64,000 nt of DNA from Anaeromyxobacter soli (GTDB lineage: Bacteria; Myxococcota; Myxococcia; Myxococcales; Anaeromyxobacteraceae), in contig NZ_JAKZLF010000019.1 of assembly GCF_022808855.1 (NCBI RefSeq), positions 1 to 64,000 on the forward strand, given 5' to 3'. Positions 54,996 to 63,956 of the stretch are shown one piece after another (within the stretch, counting starts at the first letter, position 1; each line of letters starts with the position of its first letter). The notes beneath the pieces were generated by a model that was not told the DNA's origin, searched no databases, and saw only the letters and a list, made by a program, of their open reading frames with translations. Both the position numbers and the translations under genes were made by a program.

Positions 54996-56291
54996 TCATG
55001 AAGGATCGATGCTCGCGGACGAACGCTGCCCACCCGAGGTCGGCTCCTCCGGCGGGAGGCTCTGAGCTCGGGTGAGCGAGCGCTCGGCGCTTCGCAAGAC
55101 TGCGGCGCTGCCCAGGATCTGTGCCACTGACCCGATGCCCGCACCCAGCGCGGCGCCATGCAGGCCGAGAACCGGTACCGCGAGAGCGCACCCGCCCCAC
55201 GTCACCGCCGCGGCGAAAAGGAAGAGGATTACCTGGATGCGGAGACGCCGCGCCATGGTCATGGAGTATCCAAGGAACGAAGCCCCGTAGGACAGGCCAG
55301 CGGCGATGCTCAAGGAGACGAGTACGCTGGCACCCTGGGCATAGTCGGGTGTGTACACGATCGAGAGAATCTGACGTCCCGCCAGGAAGCTGAGGGCGGC
55401 GCCCGCCAAGCCGATCCCGAGTCCCAGACCGAAAAGCCGCCACGTGATCCGGCGGAAGTCCGCCACCTCTCCGGACGAGAAGGCCCGCGCGATGCGCCTG
55501 ACCGTAGCGGTGGCGATGCTGCTGACCAGGTTCGCTCCGACGTTCGTGAGCTGGCTCGCGGCTGCGAAGATCCCGAGCGCGCTGATGCCAAGGTGTCGGT
55601 CCACGAACAATCGAGGAAGGTTGGTCTGAACAGCGACGAGTCCCATCACCACCCCGAGCGGGAGGCCGAGCGTAGCGAGGGCGATGACCCCGCGGAGACC
55701 AGAGCCCTTCGCGGACCACCGCGGCTCTCCGGCATTCCAGCGCGACACGACGACGAGCGCGGCGAGCGGGCCGAGCCCGCTCGCGAGTGCCGCGATCGAG
55801 GCATGCCGCCACACGCTCATGGCAGCCGCAGCGGCGCCGAGCGCCATTGCCCCGTTCACGAACAGTGCCTTCGCGACCCGATCCATGCGCTCCTGGCGCT
55901 GGAGCCATCCGAGGTGGATGTCGACGAGAGAGTCCAGTGCCTTCGCGACGCCGACGGCAACCATGACTGCCAGCCTCTCGCCTCGATAGCCGAGCGCGAG
56001 CACGATGAGGATGGTCGCAACGAGCGCCCCGGTCGTGAGCAGGCGGCGCGCCGTCAGATAGTCGCGAAACGACACTTCGTCGTCGCTCGCGGACACGAGC
56101 AGTTGCCGAAGCTGAAGGGTCGAAAAGACGAATACGGGGGTCGTCACCGCCCACGCGAGAGCGAGTTCTCCGACCATGCCCTCATGGCCGAGCTTCGCGA
56201 CTGCGATGGTGATGCCCCACTGCGAAAAGCCGAACGCGACGTTGCCCGCCAGCGTCCATCCGACGAGCCGGTAGAGGGACGAGGACCGCAT
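54996..56291 (-). CDS. Wzx-type lipid-linked sugar flippase
   Basis: A 431-residue polytopic protein with about 12 helices, of the MATE-like polysaccharide flippase superfamily. It moves the undecaprenyl-linked repeat unit across the inner membrane. The ATG at 56291 is immediately preceded by a GTG (56294); the pair overlaps the polymerase stop, so translation is coupled. Assignment rests on topology and position rather than a catalytic motif. Confidence 0.82.
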   Translation of the reverse strand: MRSSSLYRLVGWTLAGNVAFGFSQWGITIAVAKLGHEGMVGELALAWAVTTPVFVFSTLQLRQLLVSASDDEVSFRDYLTARRLLTTGALVATILIVLALGYRGERLAVMVAVGVAKALDSLVDIHLGWLQRQERMDRVAKALFVNGAMALGAAAAAMSVWRHASIAALASGLGPLAALVVVSRWNAGEPRWSAKGSGLRGVIALATLGLPLGVVMGLVAVQTNLPRLFVDRHLGISALGIFAAASQLTNVGANLVSSIATATVRRIARAFSSGEVADFRRITWRLFGLGLGIGLAGAALSFLAGRQILSIVYTPDYAQGASVLVSLSIAAGLSYGASFLGYSMTMARRLRIQVILFLFAAAVTWGGCALAVPVLGLHGAALGAGIGSVAQILGSAAVLRSAERSLTRAQSLPPEEPTSGGQRSSASIDPS

Positions 56292-57613
56292 CACGGGAGC
56301 TCGGGCGCGGAGACGGGTGAATCGGAACTCTTGGTCGAGAGCGCGTCATCGCGACCCACGGCCAGCTCCGGAGCTGCCAGAGCGACCCCCATGACCACGA
56401 AGAACAACTCCTGCACACGCTCCCCGAAGAAGGACGGGACGGACAGGCCATTGACCAGCCACCCCAGGGTCGTCGCCGAGCACGCCATGCCCAGAACCCT
56501 TGCACCCGGGCTCTCGAGACTCCGAAGCAGTCTCAGAAAGCGTAGGCACGCAAACGCGAACACGATCGTACCCGCGAGGCCATGGACCAAGAGCAAACCA
56601 AGGTAAAGATTGTCGAGAGGAGCAGAGTCCGCCGAGCGGAGTCCAAAAAGCGGATTCTGAGTGAATAGCTCCCAGTTCGTCTGCCAGAAAGGCAAGCGGC
56701 TTTCGAAGATGGACTCTCCGGACCCATCCCCTCGGGCCTCCATGAGCTGCATGAGCCGCTCGAGCGGGACCTCCGGCAACACCGAGTACAATCCAACCAG
56801 GACCACAGTGCCCGCCACCACAAATCCCAACAATCGACGGCGACCCGCCCTCCACAGGAGGTACATGAGCACCGTGAGCGCGCCCGCGTATGCACCTCGC
56901 GACCAGCTAATCGCGATGAGCCACGTTGCCGCGAACGTCGCTCCCGCGAGCAGGAGCCGCGCTCGAGAACGGTCGGCCTCCACCAGGAGTGACCCTATCA
57001 CGGCGACGCCCAGAACCCCGAACGAGCCGAGGACGTTCGGCTGCCCGTCGAAGGTCCCATACGCACGACCAAGATCGAGCGCTTCGAGCACGAGGTCGAA
57101 GTCAGCCTTGCGAGTGTAGTTGGCCGAGAGGAACCCGTATATCGGTTCCCACTTGAAGAGTTGCGCCGTCGCGACTCCGGCCATCAGGACGGTCAGGAAA
57201 GCCAGGAACCAGGAGAAGGAGCGGCGCTGCGTGTCGGTTACACGAGCGCCGGCCGTCAGCCCGAGCAGCATGACGAAGGGCAGGCGGAACGTCCCCCACG
57301 CGCCGGCGAGCGCGCCGCCGACCGAAAGCCCCGGGGCAAAGATCAGCGACCAGAGAGCGGAGACGAGTGAGAAGCCAGCGAACCACCATAGGGGACGCAT
57401 GGCCGGGTTCGACACCGCCACACTTGCCGCATCCGGATCGCGACGCACCGTCAGGTAGACCAGTGGCAAGAGAAGCACCTGGTCCAGCTTGACCCCGCGG
57501 CTCGCAAACTCGAAGTCGATCGGCAAAGGTGGCGCGAACACGACAATCGCGCAGAAGGCGGCCAGGAACGCCAAAGCCCACCGTCCGCCGATGCCAGGGA
57601 CTTCGGCGGTCAC
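56291..57613 (-). CDS. Wzy-type O-antigen polymerase/ligase
   Basis: A 440-residue membrane protein with about 11-12 helices and a large loop in the second half (about 300-350, with GESIFESRLPFWQTNWELF before a NPLFGLR motif) typical of O-antigen polymerase/ligase proteins. It polymerises repeat units in the periplasm. GTG 57613 follows GAGGAGC. Overlaps the Wzx start by 1-4 nt. Confidence 0.82.
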   Translation of the reverse strand: MTAEVPGIGGRWALAFLAAFCAIVVFAPPLPIDFEFASRGVKLDQVLLLPLVYLTVRRDPDAASVAVSNPAMRPLWWFAGFSLVSALWSLIFAPGLSVGGALAGAWGTFRLPFVMLLGLTAGARVTDTQRRSFSWFLAFLTVLMAGVATAQLFKWEPIYGFLSANYTRKADFDLVLEALDLGRAYGTFDGQPNVLGSFGVLGVAVIGSLLVEADRSRARLLLAGATFAATWLIAISWSRGAYAGALTVLMYLLWRAGRRRLLGFVVAGTVVLVGLYSVLPEVPLERLMQLMEARGDGSGESIFESRLPFWQTNWELFTQNPLFGLRSADSAPLDNLYLGLLLVHGLAGTIVFAFACLRFLRLLRSLESPGARVLGMACSATTLGWLVNGLSVPSFFGERVQELFFVVMGVALAAPELAVGRDDALSTKSSDSPVSAPELP

Positions 57614-57848
57614 TCGAACGCTCCTCGATCCAGCAAGCCACGTACCTCTGAAGCCACCGCACGGCGTCGAAGACGCCGTACTGCGCCGCGAGGGGTACGA
57701 GCCGACCGTTGGCCGACGCAAGCGTCACCGGGCTCCCGTGCATCCTCGCGCGTCCAAACGCGTCCGAGCAGGCTCCCCCTCACGTCCTGATTACTCGCAT
57801 TCTCACGGTCGAAGTCGTAGCAGAGCATGCCGCCACTCGGGTTGCATC
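57614..57848. other. Intergenic, possible gene remnant
   Basis: A 235-nt gap between two minus-strand genes. The minus strand has a short ATG frame starting at 57743 (MHGSPVTLASANGRLV, then QYGVFDAVRWLQRYV), with coding-like codon use for about 43 codons before it enters the polymerase gene out of frame. Another frame starting at 57828 (MLCYDFDRENASNQ) looks equally protein-like. A frameshifted remnant of a small gene is possible; I cannot name it. Confidence 0.3.
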
Positions 57849-59078
57849 TCAGCCTCCAAGCGCCGCCAGGAAGCGCCGCGAGAGAACGTCGTAGGTGTGG
57901 TGCTCGAGGATGAACTTCCGGCCTCGCGCGCCCATCTCCGCGCGCTCCCCCGCGCTCGTCGCCATCAATCGATGAACCCCGTCCGCGATCGCGCCAGGGT
58001 CTTCGGGGGCCACGGATATGCCGCAGCGAGCCTCGGCCACCAGGTCGTTCCCGGCCTCGATCGCGTGGAGCACCGGCTTCGCCGCCATCATGTAGTCCAT
58101 GAGCTTGTTCGGACTCACGCCGAACCGGTAGAGCGGGCTGCGGTGCCAGCCGATGAACAGGGCGTCCATCGCGGCGAGCAACGCGGGGATCGTGCGCTTC
58201 TTCACCGGATCCAGGAAGATCAGGTTCTCGAGCCCGAGCCTCGCCGCCCGGGCACGCAGCGCCTCCTTCTCGGGACCGTGTCCGACGAGCACGAACCCCA
58301 CCGGCGTCTGGACGACGCGCGCTGCCGCCTCAACCAGCACCTCCAGGGCGTTCGCGACGCCATGCGCGCCAGCGTAGCCGATCAGAAAGGGGCATCGCCT
58401 CCGAAAGGCCTGGAGGGCGGAGGCGGCCTCCGTGGGGAGGGGCTGGTCGCTCGCTTCCCATTCCGCGACGTCGATTCCGTTCGCCACGTAGACGAACTTG
58501 CCGGGCGCGAGCCCGTGGGCGCGCATGTGAGCCTCCGCTCGCGGCAGCATCGAGACGACGCGATCGGCGCGGCGATAGGCGAAGTCCTCCGCCACCTGCA
58601 TCGTCGCGATGAAGGGATGCCATCGCGACATGTTACCGAGCTCCATCGGCGACAGCGGCCAGAGGTCGTGGACCTCGTGGACGAAACGCGCGCCGTAGCG
58701 GCGCGCAATCCTGTGCGCCGGGAATGCATCCAGCGGGTAGGTCGAGGACGACACCACCGCATCGGGCCGGAACTCCGCCGTCACGAACCGTTCGTGCCGA
58801 TAAAGCCCCGACAGGAACGCGAGCATGTTCCGGATCCGACCCACGCCATTGCCGTGGTACTCCCCACCAGGCAGCCAGCAATACTCGACGCCGTCGAGCA
58901 TCTCATGACGAGGCACGGTCGAGGGCTCCGGCTGGGCAGCCCGGAGGTGCGAGAACGACGAGGCCACGACGCGCGTCCGGTGACCAAGGCGGTTCCAGGC
59001 GCGTGCCATGTAGAACGGACGGTACTCCATGCCGTGCTGCGTGGAGCCCGCGTAATGATTGATGAGAAGTATGTTCAT
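57849..59078 (-). CDS. GT4 glycosyltransferase (WbuB-like)
   Basis: A 409-residue GT-B enzyme starting MNILLINHYAGS and containing VHEVHDLWPLSP, a C-terminal FVLVGHGPEKEALR, and SPNKLMDYMMAAKPVLHA, the layout of WbuB-type transferases for N-acetyl-6-deoxy sugars. Divergent from the phosphoglycosyl transferase gene, with a 190-nt shared upstream region. Confidence 0.9.
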   Translation of the reverse strand: MNILLINHYAGSTQHGMEYRPFYMARAWNRLGHRTRVVASSFSHLRAAQPEPSTVPRHEMLDGVEYCWLPGGEYHGNGVGRIRNMLAFLSGLYRHERFVTAEFRPDAVVSSSTYPLDAFPAHRIARRYGARFVHEVHDLWPLSPMELGNMSRWHPFIATMQVAEDFAYRRADRVVSMLPRAEAHMRAHGLAPGKFVYVANGIDVAEWEASDQPLPTEAASALQAFRRRCPFLIGYAGAHGVANALEVLVEAAARVVQTPVGFVLVGHGPEKEALRARAARLGLENLIFLDPVKKRTIPALLAAMDALFIGWHRSPLYRFGVSPNKLMDYMMAAKPVLHAIEAGNDLVAEARCGISVAPEDPGAIADGVHRLMATSAGERAEMGARGRKFILEHHTYDVLSRRFLAALGG

Positions 59079-59268
59079 CGAAAGTTCATCGCCTCGACGT
59101 CCGCCGGAGGCGCCCGCCCCCTGTCGCCGAGAAGAACAGTTGGTGGCACGGTCCGTTGCCCCCGTGGTAATGGCTCTCGCGTACTGGGCGCCGGTCCTCA
59201 GGGACCATCAACCTCCGTGCGATGAGAGTCGCCGGAACGCGATAAGCTGATCGTGCGGAGTATCTCTA

Positions 59269-59868
59269 GTGACACCATATGTGGTCACCAAGCGAGCCGT
59301 CGACGTGTCGGCGTCGCTGATCGGTCTTGCGCTGCTCTCGCCGCTTCTCGTCGCCGTAGCGGTGGCCGTCAAGCTGGACAGCCCCGGCCCTGCTTTGTTC
59401 CGGCACGAGCGCATCGGCCGCGGCAGACGGAAGTTTCTCCTTCTCAAGTTCCGCTCCATGACGCACGGCGCAAGCGGTCGAGACGTGACGGTAGCAGGCG
59501 ACGCTCGTGTCACACGCGTCGGGCGCCTGCTGCGGCGAACGAAGATCGATGAGCTCCCACAGCTCTGGAACGTGCTCGTGGGCGACATGAGCCTCGTGGG
59601 CCCACGCCCCGAGGTCGACCGTTACGTCCGAATGTTTGCGAGCGACTACGACGACATCCTCCAAGTCAGACCCGGCATCACCGATCTCGCGGCGATCGAG
59701 TACCGCGACGAGGAGCGGATCCTGGCAGCGAGCCGCGATCCGGACGCGGAGTACTGCCGGATCGTGCTGCCAGCGAAGATCGCGCTCTACCGCAGATACC
59801 TCGCCGAGCGGTCGCTCCGAACGGATTTCGTCATCCTCGCCAGAACGTTCGCAGCCATTCTGCGTTAG
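59269..59868 (+). CDS. Small phosphoglycosyl transferase (PglC-like initiating enzyme)
   Basis: A 199-residue monotopic sugar transferase. A re-entrant hydrophobic helix (about 12-35, ending SPLLVAVAVAV) is followed by SPGPALFRHERIGR, LLKFRSM and the catalytic Asp-Glu of KIDELPQLWNVL. The size is that of PglC rather than long WcaJ/WbaP enzymes. It puts the first sugar phosphate on undecaprenyl phosphate. GTG 59269 follows CGGAG. Its likely donor is the sugar made by the CapD-type/DegT pair at 43.8-47.0 kb. Confidence 0.92.
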   Translation: MTPYVVTKRAVDVSASLIGLALLSPLLVAVAVAVKLDSPGPALFRHERIGRGRRKFLLLKFRSMTHGASGRDVTVAGDARVTRVGRLLRRTKIDELPQLWNVLVGDMSLVGPRPEVDRYVRMFASDYDDILQVRPGITDLAAIEYRDEERILAASRDPDAEYCRIVLPAKIALYRRYLAERSLRTDFVILARTFAAILR

Positions 59869-59924
59869 GCGAGCGCCCTTCGAAAGGCGCTCGATGGCGG
59901 CAGCGGGGATCGCCTGGGAGACGG

Positions 59925-61133
59925 TCACGCAGTTCGTGACGTACCATCGCGACTCGAACGAGCCGAACGCGCCGCTGGGCCAATTCCGAGAAGTTCGGCC
60001 ACCCCACCTCGACGCGCCCACTCCCAGGCGATTGACGCAGCGATCCCCAGGAGAGTCGCCATCGCGACGATGCGCAGCCGTTGTGGCCTCGCCTTGCGTG
60101 TGGGTAACGTGGGCATGTCGAGCACCTGGAAGGTGGAAACCTCGCGGGCCTCGTTCGCCTTGGCGGCCTCGAGCCGCTCCAGCGCGAATATCAGCGTCGC
60201 CTCGCTCACCTTGCGATCGCGGAAGATCGCCTCGAACTCCGCACGCAGTTTCGGGACGTCGAGTGCAGCCGGAAACACACCAGCGCGCGACGTCTTGCCT
60301 CGCGATTTTGCGTTCGCCGGCGTAGCGGAGACCTCGGTCGCGGGCTGCTCGAGGTCGCGAAGCTTCTCGTTCACGACCGCGATCTGCGACCGAAGCTGCT
60401 GAAGTGTCGCCTCGTCACCGGCCGAGAACGTCCGCGCGTAGTCGAGCTCCAGCTCCTTGTTGATGCGTTGCGTCTGCAGCGTCGCCAGCGCCGACACGAC
60501 CGCCTTCGTCTGCGTCTCTATATCCACGATCTGGTACTTCTCCTGGAATTCACGCATCCGTGTGGCCGTACCGTCTGCCTGCTGACGTAGCTCAGCGACT
60601 CTCTTCTCGAGGAAGTTCACCTCCTCCGAGGCCGAGCTGACATTCACGCGGCGAAACACCTGGTTCGCGAAATTCAGAAGGTAGGCGAGCATCTCCTGGA
60701 CGAAGCGGGGGTCCTTGTCCTCGCACGACACCTGGACGAGGTTCGGCTTCGGCAGCGCCTTGACGTCGCAGTGCTCCCACAGGGCGTCGCGTGCGTTCTC
60801 CTGATACCTCTTCCCATACCGGTCGCGCAGATTGAACTTTTCCACGACTGCATCGGTCACCGAAACGCTCTGCAACACCGCTGCGATTCGTGGCACATCC
60901 GCGCCCCCGCCGGCAGAGTCGAATCCCGCCGCGAGGCTTGCCACCTCTGCGCCGAGCATGCTGGAGATTCCCTGCCGTTGACCCCTGGCCGGGACGACCG
61001 TGGCAACGGACCGATACCATTTCGGTGCGAGGACCGCGTAGATCACGCCGCCCAACGCAAAAGCGAGGGTGAACGCCGCCAGACGCTTCTGCACGGCGCG
61101 ATCTCTGAGGAACGAAAGGTCCAGCGGTGACAT
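59925..61133 (-). CDS. Chain-length determinant protein (Wzz-like)
   Basis: A 402-residue polysaccharide co-polymerase. Helix 1 (about 17-35) is followed by VVPARGQRQGISSMLG, a periplasmic domain with long coiled-coil helices (about 165-290), then the Pro-rich segment DMPTLPTRKARPQR before helix 2 (about 352-372). No kinase domain. It sets polymer length together with Wzy and the OPX protein. GTG 61145 overlaps the OPX stop and could be the start; ATG 61133 is used. Confidence 0.88.
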   Translation of the reverse strand: MSPLDLSFLRDRAVQKRLAAFTLAFALGGVIYAVLAPKWYRSVATVVPARGQRQGISSMLGAEVASLAAGFDSAGGGADVPRIAAVLQSVSVTDAVVEKFNLRDRYGKRYQENARDALWEHCDVKALPKPNLVQVSCEDKDPRFVQEMLAYLLNFANQVFRRVNVSSASEEVNFLEKRVAELRQQADGTATRMREFQEKYQIVDIETQTKAVVSALATLQTQRINKELELDYARTFSAGDEATLQQLRSQIAVVNEKLRDLEQPATEVSATPANAKSRGKTSRAGVFPAALDVPKLRAEFEAIFRDRKVSEATLIFALERLEAAKANEAREVSTFQVLDMPTLPTRKARPQRLRIVAMATLLGIAASIAWEWARRGGVAELLGIGPAARSARSSRDGTSRTA

Positions 61134-61141
61134 GGCCCAGC

Positions 61142-62779
61142 TCACTTCCTTGCGGAGATGACTACGGCAACACCGCTCAAGACAATTCCGGCGGCACCGA
61201 GGAAGATCTGAACGACCTCCGACCGCGAGAAGTTGCGCTCCGGTACGATCACCGATGAGCCCGGCTCCACGTTCAGGTCCGATGCGTACTTCTTCGTCTC
61301 ACCGTTCGGCGTCACGACGCGTACGCTGGAAAGGCCCTGCGCGAACCGATTCCGGCCGCCCGCGAGCGACAGGTACTGCTGGATCCCGAAGTTCGGGTTG
61401 TACGGGTACTCGCCGGCCTTGAACACAGCACCCTCCACGAGGATGCTCCGCCTCTTGAATGGCACCACGAGCGAGTCGCCCAGCTCGACGGGACGGTCCG
61501 CGCTCAGATCGCGGACCATCACGAGCTGGTAGAGGTTGACGGGCAGTGACGTCCCGTTGCGCAGCACGTAGGCGCCGGTGAGATCCGCGAGGGGTCCGAC
61601 ACCGCCAACGCGATCGAGGAGCGTCCGGACCGAATCGCCCTGGACGAACGGCAGGCGCCGCGTCGCTGTAGCATCGTTCGGCGCGGTAGCGCCGGCGATC
61701 GCGCCGATAATCATGACGGACCGCTGAAGGTCCGCGAACGCCGGAATCCTGACGCTGTCTTCGTGCTGAATGGTGGCGGTCGGGAGGGACCCGTCCGCCC
61801 CGAAGGGAAGCAGCGTCTGGTCCTGGCGGTCCTCCTTCGATCGTCGTACTAGGCTGATCGGCAGGCGCTGGGTCGCGGTCGGCGCGAGTCCACCGGCGAG
61901 CTCGACGAGCTCTGCGAGGTCACGCTTTCCCGTCAGCTCGTAGCGCCCTGGGCGATTGACCGCGCCGTCGACCGTCGCAGCAAGCTCCTCGAACGGCACG
62001 CGCACCACGTCGCCGTCGAGGAGATACGGGTTCTGCGCCACGTCGCCGGTGAGCGAGTAGACCAGCAAGTCGGCGCGGAGCTCCTTGCCGTCTCGCCGCC
62101 GGATCTCGATGCGGCGCCTCGAGGCGTTCGGCCCGAAGCCACCCGCGCGTGCGATGAGGCTTGCGACGCGATCGAGCGCGCGAGCAGGGTATGAACCCGG
62201 TCGCTTCACGTCGTCGACAACCTGCACGAGGAACGTCCGCGGCTCGGCGAGCGTAACGTCGAAGCTTAGCCGCGGGTAGAAGCGCGCCACGGAGTCACGC
62301 ATGATCCGCCGCGCCTGAGACAGGGTCTTCCCGCCGAGATCGAGAAAGCCTGTCTTAGGGACGAACGCGCGGCCTTCCAGATCCACGGTCACGCGCAGCT
62401 TGAAGTTCTGGACGCCCCAGAAGTTCAGCTCGAGGATGTCCCCGGGGCCGCACACGTACGCGTCGGGATCCAACGGCGCGTCGATCGCAGGAACCCTGGC
62501 GGCGAGCGAGCGGTCGATGCCCGAGACCCCCATCCCTGTCTGGTCCCGTGGGGCAACCATTTCGGATCCGTCGCGGGTGTGATCCCGCTCGCGATCCAGG
62601 TCAGGAACCGTGAACGGCGGCTGATACGGGGACGCGCTTCCGGGCGCGGTTTCGCCGGGCGTCGTGGGGAACGTTCCGGGTGACTGCAACGTCTGCGCGA
62701 GCGCGACGTTGCTCATCCAAAAGACGGGCTGGCAGCAGAGCAGCACAGCCACCGCGCGACCGAAAGTCGTACGAAGCAT
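61142..62779 (-). CDS. OPX polysaccharide export protein with SLBB repeats, second copy
   Basis: A 545-residue exported protein. Signal peptide about 1-29 (VALAQ). The export domain starts YVCGPGDILELNFWGVQNFK, and at least three SLBB-type blocks follow (VQVVDDVKRPGSY, ATVDGAVNRPGRYEL, ILVEGAVFKAGEYP). It ends with a membrane helix (about 520-540), unlike classical lipidated Wza. It lies just upstream of, and is coupled with, the Wzz gene. ATG 62779. Confidence 0.9.
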   Translation of the reverse strand: MLRTTFGRAVAVLLCCQPVFWMSNVALAQTLQSPGTFPTTPGETAPGSASPYQPPFTVPDLDRERDHTRDGSEMVAPRDQTGMGVSGIDRSLAARVPAIDAPLDPDAYVCGPGDILELNFWGVQNFKLRVTVDLEGRAFVPKTGFLDLGGKTLSQARRIMRDSVARFYPRLSFDVTLAEPRTFLVQVVDDVKRPGSYPARALDRVASLIARAGGFGPNASRRRIEIRRRDGKELRADLLVYSLTGDVAQNPYLLDGDVVRVPFEELAATVDGAVNRPGRYELTGKRDLAELVELAGGLAPTATQRLPISLVRRSKEDRQDQTLLPFGADGSLPTATIQHEDSVRIPAFADLQRSVMIIGAIAGATAPNDATATRRLPFVQGDSVRTLLDRVGGVGPLADLTGAYVLRNGTSLPVNLYQLVMVRDLSADRPVELGDSLVVPFKRRSILVEGAVFKAGEYPYNPNFGIQQYLSLAGGRNRFAQGLSSVRVVTPNGETKKYASDLNVEPGSSVIVPERNFSRSEVVQIFLGAAGIVLSGVAVVISARK

Positions 62780-63056
62780 TTCACGTCCGAGGTGAGCCCG
62801 CGCGGCGGAGCCCCGTGGGCACGTGCGCGAGTGGGTCAAGATCGCGCCTTGTGGGCACGAGCCGAGCAGAGAACGTTAGGGGCATTCCGGGTCCCGGCTC
62901 GGACGGCCAGTGCACGATGGACGTTACCTCACTGGGTCCCTCCGGTCCAGACTGCGAGCACGACCGAACCTTTGGCTCGACAGCCATGAACTGGTGGCGG
63001 CGCGGTCTCCGATCCACCTGCAACTCGCCCGCGCGCTGACCAGTTGCACGTGACCG

Positions 63057-63956
63057 TCAAGCGCCGCGCCGCTGCCACTCCGCGCGGAACCGGCGGAGCG
63101 CCTCATCGATTGGCAGGGGCTTCGTCCGGAGCAGCGCCGCCGCGCGCTCCGTGCGCAGGCCCCCGCGCAAGGGACGTGGGGCGAGGAGCTTCACGTCCGC
63201 GGTCCTGACCGGAACGATCTCGCCCGAAAGACCGAACTCGGTCGCCACCCTCCGCGCGAACTCCACGCGATCGAGCACGGTGGCGTCGCTCGTGTGCAGG
63301 ACGCCCCGGTAGGTCGTCTCGAGCAGCAGCTCGAGGCACATCGCCGCGCCGTTCGCGGCGAGCGTGGTCGAGACGAGCTGGTCCGAGAACGCGTGGACCT
63401 TTTCTCCGCGCGAGAGCTTCTCCACCACCTGCGTCGCAAAGGTGGCCTTCGCCCCCTGCCGACCGCTGTACACGACTGCGACGCGCCCCACGGCGCAGTC
63501 CGGCACGAGCACGAGCGCCGCCTCCTCGCCGCAGCGCTTCGTGCGCGCGTAGACGCCGCGCGGGTTCGGCACGTCGTCCTCGGAGTACGGGCCGGCGGTG
63601 CCGTCGAAGACGTAGTCGGTAGAGACCGCCACGAGCCGCGCGCCCAGGGCGCGGCAGGCGCGGGCCACCTGCTCGCTGCCGCCGACGTTCACGCGCCAGG
63701 CGAGCTCCGGGTCGCGCTCACAGGCGTCCACGTCGGTCGCGGCTCCCGCGTGAAGTACCGCCTCGGCACCGAACTCGCGGAGGACCCGCTCGACCGACGC
63801 GCCGTCGCCGAGGTCGGCCTCGGCCCAGCGGTACGCGCCAGGCGGCAGCCGACATGGCCCGCGGCCGATGGCGAGCACCTCGTGACCGCTCGCAGCGAGC
63901 GCTGCCACGGCCTCGCCGCCGAGCAGCCCGTTCGCCCCGGTGACCGCGACGCGCAC
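63057..63956 (-). CDS. rmlD: dTDP-4-dehydrorhamnose reductase
   Basis: A 299-residue extended SDR. VTGANGLLG at the N terminus binds NAD(P)H, STDYVFDG is the family hallmark, and YARTK holds the catalytic Tyr-Lys. It makes dTDP-L-rhamnose. GTG 63956 overlaps the stop of the upstream gene (TAGTG). A 277-nt gap with no gene separates it from the OPX gene. Confidence 0.92.
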   Translation of the reverse strand: MRVAVTGANGLLGGEAVAALAASGHEVLAIGRGPCRLPPGAYRWAEADLGDGASVERVLREFGAEAVLHAGAATDVDACERDPELAWRVNVGGSEQVARACRALGARLVAVSTDYVFDGTAGPYSEDDVPNPRGVYARTKRCGEEAALVLVPDCAVGRVAVVYSGRQGAKATFATQVVEKLSRGEKVHAFSDQLVSTTLAANGAAMCLELLLETTYRGVLHTSDATVLDRVEFARRVATEFGLSGEIVPVRTADVKLLAPRPLRGGLRTERAAALLRTKPLPIDEALRRFRAEWQRRGA

